NCBI GenBank assembly: GCA_040396955.1
Contig: JBBAWX010000006.1
Coordinates: 78,063-142,062, forward strand
Origin: UBA965 sp040396955
Lineage (GTDB): Bacteria > Chloroflexota > Chloroflexia > Chloroflexales > Roseiflexaceae
Reading direction: 5' to 3'
Length of the DNA stretch: 64,000 nt
Positions 59,297-64,000 of this stretch are shown in pieces. The notes under the pieces are model-generated. The model worked only from the letters and a program-made list of their open reading frames with translations, searched no databases and had not been told where the DNA came from. How positions within the stretch are numbered: position 1 is the first letter of the stretch; every line of letters begins with the position of its first letter. A program made the translations under genes and the position numbers.

Positions 59297-60062
59297 CGTC
59301 GCCCTCATCGCGATCATCATCACGATCATCGTCATGATCTTCGTGGTCTTCGTCGTGGTCATCATCATCATCGCTATCGGCACGCGGTGGTTGTGCGGCT
59401 GCAGCCGCAGCCGCGGCATCGGCCTGACGTTGGGCCTCGAGCATGACCGCGATGCCGTTGTACACAATGGCGCCATCGCTGGCCTGCACATAAATGGTGC
59501 CCATATCAAACACGTACTCATACGCCACGGTGTTTTCATACATCACCAACTCCGGGTCACGGAGCAGTTTGGCGTTCGGATTCACGGCCTGCGCCAGTGC
59601 ATACGCCATTTCGGGGGCAATCCGAGCCGGGGTCGGCGCAGCGGCTGCCACGGCAACGGGCTCCGGGGTGGCCTCGAGCGTCGGCGCTGGGGCCGTATTG
59701 TTGGCCTGCGTGGCGGCCTGATTTTGCCGGGTCACGAGTTGGTTATACTGTTTGGCGAGGGCTTGTTGCTCGGCTTGGGCCTGCGCCAACTCGGCTGCCG
59801 ACTTTTCAATGGCCGCATTGGCCTCAGCGAGGCGAGCCTGGTAGGTGGCCTCACGTTGCAGCACCGACTCTGCATCGACGACAGGGCGTTGCGTGGGCAT
59901 GGGCGCAGGCGTTTCGGTCGGCGCCATGGTTTCGGTAGGAGCCACTTCGGCGGCGACGGTGGCAGCGGGGGTGGTCCCTATATTGGTAATCACGGCACCC
60001 GCGACCACGCTCACAAACACGGTAGCAACCGCAGCAATCAGTAATTTTACGTTCATTGTCAT
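59289..60062 (-). CDS. Exported PepSY-like protein with coiled coil and Asp/His-rich tail
   Basis: The 257-residue protein has an N-terminal hydrophobic signal or anchor (about 5-25), a Thr/Pro linker, a coiled coil (about 65-115; AEANAAIEKSAAELAQAQAE), a second linker, and a PepSY-like strand pair (VAYEYVFDMGTIYVQASDG). It ends in about 30 mostly Asp and His residues (DDDDDHDEDHEDHDDD). The tail could bind metal ions such as Fe, Zn or Ca. ATG 60062 follows AGGAG. It is the first gene of the operon with apbE and the haem protein, opposite a two-component system. The function is not established. Confidence 0.65.
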   Translation of the reverse strand: MTMNVKLLIAAVATVFVSVVAGAVITNIGTTPAATVAAEVAPTETMAPTETPAPMPTQRPVVDAESVLQREATYQARLAEANAAIEKSAAELAQAQAEQQALAKQYNQLVTRQNQAATQANNTAPAPTLEATPEPVAVAAAAPTPARIAPEMAYALAQAVNPNAKLLRDPELVMYENTVAYEYVFDMGTIYVQASDGAIVYNGIAVMLEAQRQADAAAAAAAAQPPRADSDDDDDHDEDHEDHDDDRDDDRDEGDDD

Positions 60063-60156
60063 GGTCAATGCTCCTAGCACAGGGATGATGTGTGTTCACC
60101 TGTTGTTTCGTAGTGTAGCGGCGAAGTATCGTCACTTGCTTAAGAGAGTTGACGAA

Positions 60157-60177
60157 TTTTCCAATCTTTTTCCAATC
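60157..60177 (+). promoter_or_regulatory. Direct repeat, candidate response-regulator site
   Basis: TTTTCCAATC occurs twice (60157-60166 and 60168-60177) with an 11-base period. OmpR-family regulators bind such tandem repeats one helical turn apart. It lies between the redox operon and the two-component operon. Confidence 0.5.
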
Positions 60178-60231
60178 CTTGCTCGGCATACTAACGACAG
60201 ACGTGATGAAAGCAGAATGGGTGGGCGGTCT

Positions 60232-60912
60232 ATGCGCATTTTACTCATCGAAGACGATCCCAAACTCGGTCGGCTCATCGTGCAGTTTTTGCAACGGCAT
60301 CATCACCAGGTCGATCACGCCACCACCGGCCATCAGGGCATCGACCTGCTCCTCAACCACATGTACGACGTGGCCATCATCGACTGGATGCTCCCCGATC
60401 GCGATGGCCCCGACATCTGCGCCATTGCCCGTGCCGCAAGCATCCCCACCGGGCTCCTCATGCTCACCGCCCGCTCGCAGGTCGAAGACATCGTCACCGG
60501 GCTCCGTCGTGGTGCCGACGACTACCTGCGCAAACCGTTCGATGTTGGCGAGCTCCTCGCCCGCATCGAAGCGTTAGCACGGCGCCATTTGGGCAACTAC
60601 GACCACGACACGCTACGGTCGCACGGGGTCGAAATTAATCGGCGAGCTCACCAGGTCGTAGTCGCCAACGAGCCCATCGCCCTCACCAGCACCGAGTTTG
60701 ATCTGCTCGAGCTCCTCATCCGCCACAGCGGGCAAGCGCTGAGTCGCGATCAGATCTTGCGCGCGGTCTGGCGTGACGAAAGCGACGTACTCGCCACAGC
60801 CGTCGACGTCTACATCTCGTACTTGCGGCGCAAATTGCACCCCCATGCCGATTCCTGCATCGAGACGGTTCGCGGTATCGGATACCGCTGGAAAGCGGAT
60901 GTCACTCGATGA
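60232..60912 (+). CDS. OmpR/PhoB-family response regulator
   Basis: The 226-residue protein has an N-terminal receiver domain with acidic residues D8-D9, phospho-acceptor D51 (AIIDWMLPDRDG), Thr in MLTARS and Lys in DYLRKPF. A C-terminal winged helix follows (LTSTEFDLLELLI, VDVYISYLRRKL, VRGIGYRW). It should bind DNA as a dimer at direct repeats such as 60157-60177. ATG 60232 follows GGGTGGG. The histidine kinase overlaps its stop codon by ATGA. Targets probably include the divergent redox operon. Confidence 0.93.
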   Translation: MRILLIEDDPKLGRLIVQFLQRHHHQVDHATTGHQGIDLLLNHMYDVAIIDWMLPDRDGPDICAIARAASIPTGLLMLTARSQVEDIVTGLRRGADDYLRKPFDVGELLARIEALARRHLGNYDHDTLRSHGVEINRRAHQVVVANEPIALTSTEFDLLELLIRHSGQALSRDQILRAVWRDESDVLATAVDVYISYLRRKLHPHADSCIETVRGIGYRWKADVTR

Positions 60913-62249
60913 CACACCCCACAACCATGTTTCGCCGCCTCCGCATGCAACTGACCCTGCTCTATGCGGGGCTAACGGCACTCCTCATCATCGGGATTAG
61001 CGTGGCACTCATCTCGTGGCTCAATCAGCAATTCACCAACGCCGCAGATGCCGCCCTCTACCTGCGCATGACGCGCGAAATCGACGAGCGTGATTTGCCG
61101 ATGCCCGCCGCCTTACTAGGCTACTACCAACTCATCACCGACGACGACGGGCATTCGTACGACGTCACCGTCGATGAGCTGAGTCAGTACCTCCCCAGCG
61201 AAACACCCCTGTACGTGGCATCGGCCGGTAGCGACCCCGGCAACGCGAGTCTTTTCGTGGTGAATGTGAATGCCGAGGGCTTGGCCATCCGCGACTCCAA
61301 AGCCATCCCGCCCGTGCCACTCAACTACCCCAGCCTTTTGGCGGCCGTTGCAAACGGCACCAATTTTGACATCCGCACCGTCGACGATGGCAAGAACAAT
61401 CAGTTCCGGATTTTGTCGTACCACACGCAACAACCCGACACGATTCACTACATCCAAATCGGTCGCTCGCTCCAAGAATACCAGCGCCTGCAACAACAAA
61501 TCATCTGGGGCATGATCGTCATTGATGCGGTCATGGTGGGGGGTGTGGGTCTGTTGTCGTGGCTCTTATCGGGGCGCCTTGTGGCCCCCACCGAGCGCGC
61601 CTATGCCCAACAACAACGCTTCATTGCACACGCCAGCCACGAATTCCGCACCCCGATTAGCATCATGCGTGCGGCGGCCGAGCTCGCCAAATACGAGCAT
61701 CCCGAGCAACCTCTGCTCGACGACATCATCCACGAAACCCGCCACATGGAGCAGACCATCGACCGCCTGCTCACCCTGGCCCAAACCGAGCACCAGGTGG
61801 CGCCCGTGGCCCGCTACGACCTTGGCCCCATCATCGCCCAAACACTCCAGGCCACCCTCACCACGGCCCACGATCACGCCTGGCACTTCACCCCACCGCC
61901 CGAGCCCATCTGGTGCGAAAGCGACCCCACCTACGTCACCCACATCGTGCGCATTCTGCTCGACAATGCGCAGGCGCACACCCCTGCTGGGAGCCAGATC
62001 AGCATTGCCCTCGACACCGCCAATGGACGCCCGCGCCTGCGCGTCTGCGACGATGGCCCGGGCATCCCCGCTGAGCACCACTCCCGCATCTTCGAAGCCT
62101 TTGTGCGCCACAACAGTGGCACCAATCATACCGGGAGCGGGCTAGGACTGAGCATCGCCAAGGCGTTTTGTGCCGCCATCGACGCCGAGATCGACTACAC
62201 CCCCAACCAACCGCAGGGTGCCTGCTTTGTGGTATTGTTGAGGAGATAA
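60909..62249 (+). CDS. Sensor histidine kinase
   Basis: The 446-residue kinase has two membrane helices (about 13-38 and 198-222) enclosing a 160-residue extracytoplasmic sensor domain rich in Asp and Tyr. The H box AHASHEFRTPISIMR has the phosphorylated H244. The N box is ILLDNAQAHT, and the ATP lid motifs are CDDGPGIP and GSGLGLSIAKAF. No clear HAMP domain separates the second helix from the H box, only a short linker. It is the partner of the overlapping response regulator. The stimulus is not known; metal or redox state is suggested by neighbours. Confidence 0.92.
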   Translation: MTHPTTMFRRLRMQLTLLYAGLTALLIIGISVALISWLNQQFTNAADAALYLRMTREIDERDLPMPAALLGYYQLITDDDGHSYDVTVDELSQYLPSETPLYVASAGSDPGNASLFVVNVNAEGLAIRDSKAIPPVPLNYPSLLAAVANGTNFDIRTVDDGKNNQFRILSYHTQQPDTIHYIQIGRSLQEYQRLQQQIIWGMIVIDAVMVGGVGLLSWLLSGRLVAPTERAYAQQQRFIAHASHEFRTPISIMRAAAELAKYEHPEQPLLDDIIHETRHMEQTIDRLLTLAQTEHQVAPVARYDLGPIIAQTLQATLTTAHDHAWHFTPPPEPIWCESDPTYVTHIVRILLDNAQAHTPAGSQISIALDTANGRPRLRVCDDGPGIPAEHHSRIFEAFVRHNSGTNHTGSGLGLSIAKAFCAAIDAEIDYTPNQPQGACFVVLLRR

Positions 62250-62280
62250 CGATTCACCGCGCACAGACAGGGACACGGCA

Positions 62281-62928
62281 ATGGTAGTTTTTTTGCTGTT
62301 GGGGATCTCATTCGGGCTATCTGCGAGTGTCAACCCGGGGCCGTCTTTGACACTCGGCATTTCTCGGGCACTCCGTGACGGCCCAAAGGCGGGCATGCTG
62401 GTGGCACTTGCACCGCTCCTCACCGATGCGCCCATCATTGCGGCGGCCACGTTGCTCGTGGGCAGTCTGCCTCACAGCGTATTTGGCTGGTTGGGGGTCT
62501 TGGGCGGCGGCTACATTGTGTCGCTCGGCATCCGTGGCTGGCGCGAGGCCTCAGCACGGCAAATCGACATTGCGGCGCTGAGTGCGAGCCGTGCCAAAGC
62601 CGACGACGGCAGCCTCAAATCGCTCTTCCAGGCCATGATCGTGAATTTTCTCAACCCCAACCCGTACCTATTTTGGGGCACCGCCGGTGGGCCCAACCTG
62701 GTCAAAGCGTATGCGCAACATGGGCTCCTCGGCGGCGCCGCATTCATTGGTGGCTTTTACCTGATGCTCGTGGGTATCCGCATGCTCTTTGCCTACCTGA
62801 TTGGGCGCAACCGCAACGCCTTTTCACCGGCGCTCTACCAACGCATTTTGCAGGGGAGCGCGCTCCTCTTGACCGTGCTCGGCGGCATTCTCGTCAAAGA
62901 TGGCGTGTTGGCCATCCTCGCCGGCTAA
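62281..62928 (+). CDS. LysE-family exporter (second copy)
   Basis: The 215-residue protein has six membrane helices and the LysE-type opening GISFGLSASVNPGPSLTLGI followed by DGPKAGMLVALAPLLTDAPI, and FLNPNPYLFW in the third part. Members of this superfamily export amino acids or metal ions. It is clearly different from the LysE-family gene at 25563. It is 31 bases downstream of the histidine kinase and 15 bases before the cytochrome gene, so it may be co-transcribed with both. The substrate is unknown. Confidence 0.82.
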   Translation: MVVFLLLGISFGLSASVNPGPSLTLGISRALRDGPKAGMLVALAPLLTDAPIIAAATLLVGSLPHSVFGWLGVLGGGYIVSLGIRGWREASARQIDIAALSASRAKADDGSLKSLFQAMIVNFLNPNPYLFWGTAGGPNLVKAYAQHGLLGGAAFIGGFYLMLVGIRMLFAYLIGRNRNAFSPALYQRILQGSALLLTVLGGILVKDGVLAILAG

Positions 62929-62943
62929 ACGAAGGACTGCCCC

Positions 62944-63393
62944 ATGAAACCCATTCATTTCGTCATGATTATCATCGTCGTGTTTATGATTGCGCTGATT
63001 GGCCTCAACGTCATGGCCAATCGCACCACCCCCACCGCCAGCACGGAGCTAGCCAGCTCCAATCCGGTGGCCACCGGCAAAGCGCTCTATGCGCGCCACT
63101 GCGCCGTCTGCCATGGCATCAACCTCGAGGGCCAAGCCAACTGGCAGACCGCCCTGCCCAACGGCAGCTATCCGGCCCCACCCCACGACGCCAGCGGCCA
63201 TACCTGGCACCATGCCGATGAATACCTCATCGCCGTCACCCTCTACGGCGGCGCTGCCGTGACTGGCACCCCCACCAACGCCATGCCCGCCTACCAAGGC
63301 ATCCTCAGCGAAGCCGACGTGCGCACCATCTTGGCCTACATCAAAAGCACCTGGCCCGAAGAAATACGCGCCCAACAGGCGGAGTTGAAGTAG
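62944..63393 (+). CDS. Membrane-anchored mono-haem cytochrome c
   Basis: The 149-residue protein has an N-terminal membrane anchor (about 5-25), then a class I cytochrome c domain with the haem motif CAVCH (53-57) and a probable axial Met at 114 in NAMPAYQG. The haem faces outside the membrane. It probably links the two-component and redox genes to respiratory or envelope electron transfer. The ATG at 62944 is 15 bases after the exporter stop. A perfect 12-base-pair inverted repeat follows it. Confidence 0.9.
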   Translation: MKPIHFVMIIIVVFMIALIGLNVMANRTTPTASTELASSNPVATGKALYARHCAVCHGINLEGQANWQTALPNGSYPAPPHDASGHTWHHADEYLIAVTLYGGAAVTGTPTNAMPAYQGILSEADVRTILAYIKSTWPEEIRAQQAELK

Positions 63394-63398
63394 CGCAT

Positions 63399-63443
63399 AC
63401 GAATCCCCTCCGTATCTCATACCAAGATGCAGAGGGGATTCGT
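63399..63443. terminator. Inverted repeat after the cytochrome gene
   Basis: ACGAATCCCCTC (63399-63410) and GAGGGGATTCGT (63432-63443) form a perfect 12-base-pair stem with a 21-base loop. No T-run follows, so termination may be inefficient; it marks the junction to more AT-rich DNA. Confidence 0.55.
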
Positions 63444-63491
63444 GATATATGTACCGCACCACAGATTACCCACACATACAAAGGCATAGCG

Positions 63492-63854
63492 ATGGCACAG
63501 ACCGACTTCAGCATGCACCCCAACTACGAACTCTTAAACCTCCTCGGATACGGGCTGGCCAAATTTAACATGGCATTCGTGTATGAATTTGGCTTCAAAA
63601 ACAAAACCAAGTTCTACCAGCACTTCGTTGATCTTGGCATTGTTGAAACCGGTTCAGTCGTCAAAAATCGCCAAGATTTATTTGACCCATTTTTCGACAA
63701 CGACCGCCGGGGCTGGTGGCAAAAAGGTGATACTTATATTCATCGCAAACACGCCATCGACGAAATTTGCGGCAACATGAATGTGGCCCAATTTGCACTG
63801 TACGTGAAGGGGCACATTGCTGATAAACGGTATGTACAGGTACGCGGGGAGTAG
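63492..63854 (+). CDS. Unrecognised protein, 120 codons to an in-frame TAG; possibly a broken gene
   Basis: The frame begins MAQTDFSMHPNYELLNLLGY with AAAGG upstream of ATG 63492. It is less GC-rich (below 50%) than the rest of the window and uses more Asn, Lys, Phe and Tyr. No family was recognised; the FGFKNKTKFYQHFVDLGIVE and RRGWWQKGDTYIHRKHAIDEI segments look globular. The stop is a TAG at 63852-63854, but the same reading frame stays open from 63855 to the window end (48 codons, DYITKPNASGVEIESKNVYG...), while the other two plus frames close quickly. It could be a gene with a premature stop, a short gene followed by another, or a sequencing error. Recent acquisition is suspected from composition. 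Confidence 0.5.
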   Translation: MAQTDFSMHPNYELLNLLGYGLAKFNMAFVYEFGFKNKTKFYQHFVDLGIVETGSVVKNRQDLFDPFFDNDRRGWWQKGDTYIHRKHAIDEICGNMNVAQFALYVKGHIADKRYVQVRGE

Positions 63855-64000
63855 GATTATATTACCAAGCCAAACGCGTCGGGAGTAGAGATTGAATCCA
63901 AAAACGTATACGGTCGCGTACCGACAGCTCTCGCAAAGACCAAAGTGGCTCATGAATTACAGTTAGTACCCAAGCACCTTCATCCATACCAACCGCAAAT
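63855..64000 (+). other. Open in-frame continuation after the TAG, cut by the window edge
   Basis: This 146-base stretch is open in the frame of the preceding gene and has no ATG near its start. It fits a downstream part of the same coding sequence. Its identity was not recognised. Confidence 0.35.

Noticed and set aside
1..64000. tRNA, rRNA, CRISPR arrays and replication origins
   Set aside because: No cloverleaf with a TTCGA-type T arm, no repeated spacer pattern and no DnaA-box cluster was recognised by eye; short RNAs could still be missed.

Overview
The window is about 58-60% GC and fully packed with genes. It suggests a member of the Chloroflexota (probably class Chloroflexia or a near relative). 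The reasons are two adjacent TIGR03663/Agl23-type membrane glycosyltransferases, lysine synthesis by the LysW carrier-protein route, LCP and MurJ wall genes beside many large multi-membrane glycosyltransferases, and secreted proteins with Thr/Pro/Ala-rich linkers. This placement comes from family knowledge, not from a marker-gene comparison. No rRNA, tRNA, CRISPR array, insertion sequence or complete prophage was recognised.

Layout. 1-1747 (minus): rarA, cut by the left edge, and a HUMPS-family aldolase. 1901-9076 (plus): acetylpolyamine deacetylase, thymidine kinase, 7Fe ferredoxin with a strong terminator, a small membrane protein, then dgt-dnaG-sigma factor. 9152-14082: a membrane J-domain protein, an LCP wall ligase (minus), a metallophosphoesterase, a DUF3054 protein and a phosphoglycerate-mutase-like phosphatase. 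14193-19831: two Agl23 glycosyltransferases, the second fused to an NHL propeller, ending in a clear terminator. 25267-19845 (minus): phosphohexomutase, MurJ, an RlmD-like rRNA methyltransferase, a GNAT enzyme and an aminoglycoside-kinase-fold protein.

25336-35506 (plus) is the lysine region. A consensus promoter precedes a 21-codon Lys/Arg-rich leader ORF and two mutually exclusive hairpins, then a LysE exporter, a Cys/Met-metabolism PLP enzyme, LysW, LysX, a NUDIX hydrolase, LysY, two EamA transporters and LysZ. A HugZ-like gene on the other strand interrupts the series before LysJ and LysK. This looks like ribosome-mediated attenuation of the lysine genes and is the most interesting signal here.

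35561-39572 (minus): an ArnT-like glycosyltransferase with two small SMR-like proteins (resembling ArnT/ArnE/ArnF) and another large membrane protein. 39629-54361: a sugar-catabolism region with GH127 beta-L-arabinofuranosidase, ROK kinase, three Gfo/Idh/MocA oxidoreductases, SIS isomerase, MetE-like protein, UlaG-like hydrolase, L-rhamnose isomerase, zinc dehydrogenase and two divergent DeoR-type regulators, one fused to a periplasmic-binding-protein fold. No sugar transporter lies in this region.

54375-63393: an M23 lipoprotein, an MFS exporter, and an apparent envelope redox module (acidic PepSY-like protein, Pro/Ala-rich membrane protein, ApbE, ferric-reductase-like haem protein) divergent from an OmpR-type two-component system, then a LysE-family exporter and a membrane cytochrome c. 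From 63492 to the right edge the DNA is more AT-rich and carries an unrecognised gene broken by an in-frame TAG, perhaps the edge of an acquired segment.

Many promoters here rely on an extended -10 (TGnTAnnnT) with a poor -35. Genes within operons often overlap by ATGA.
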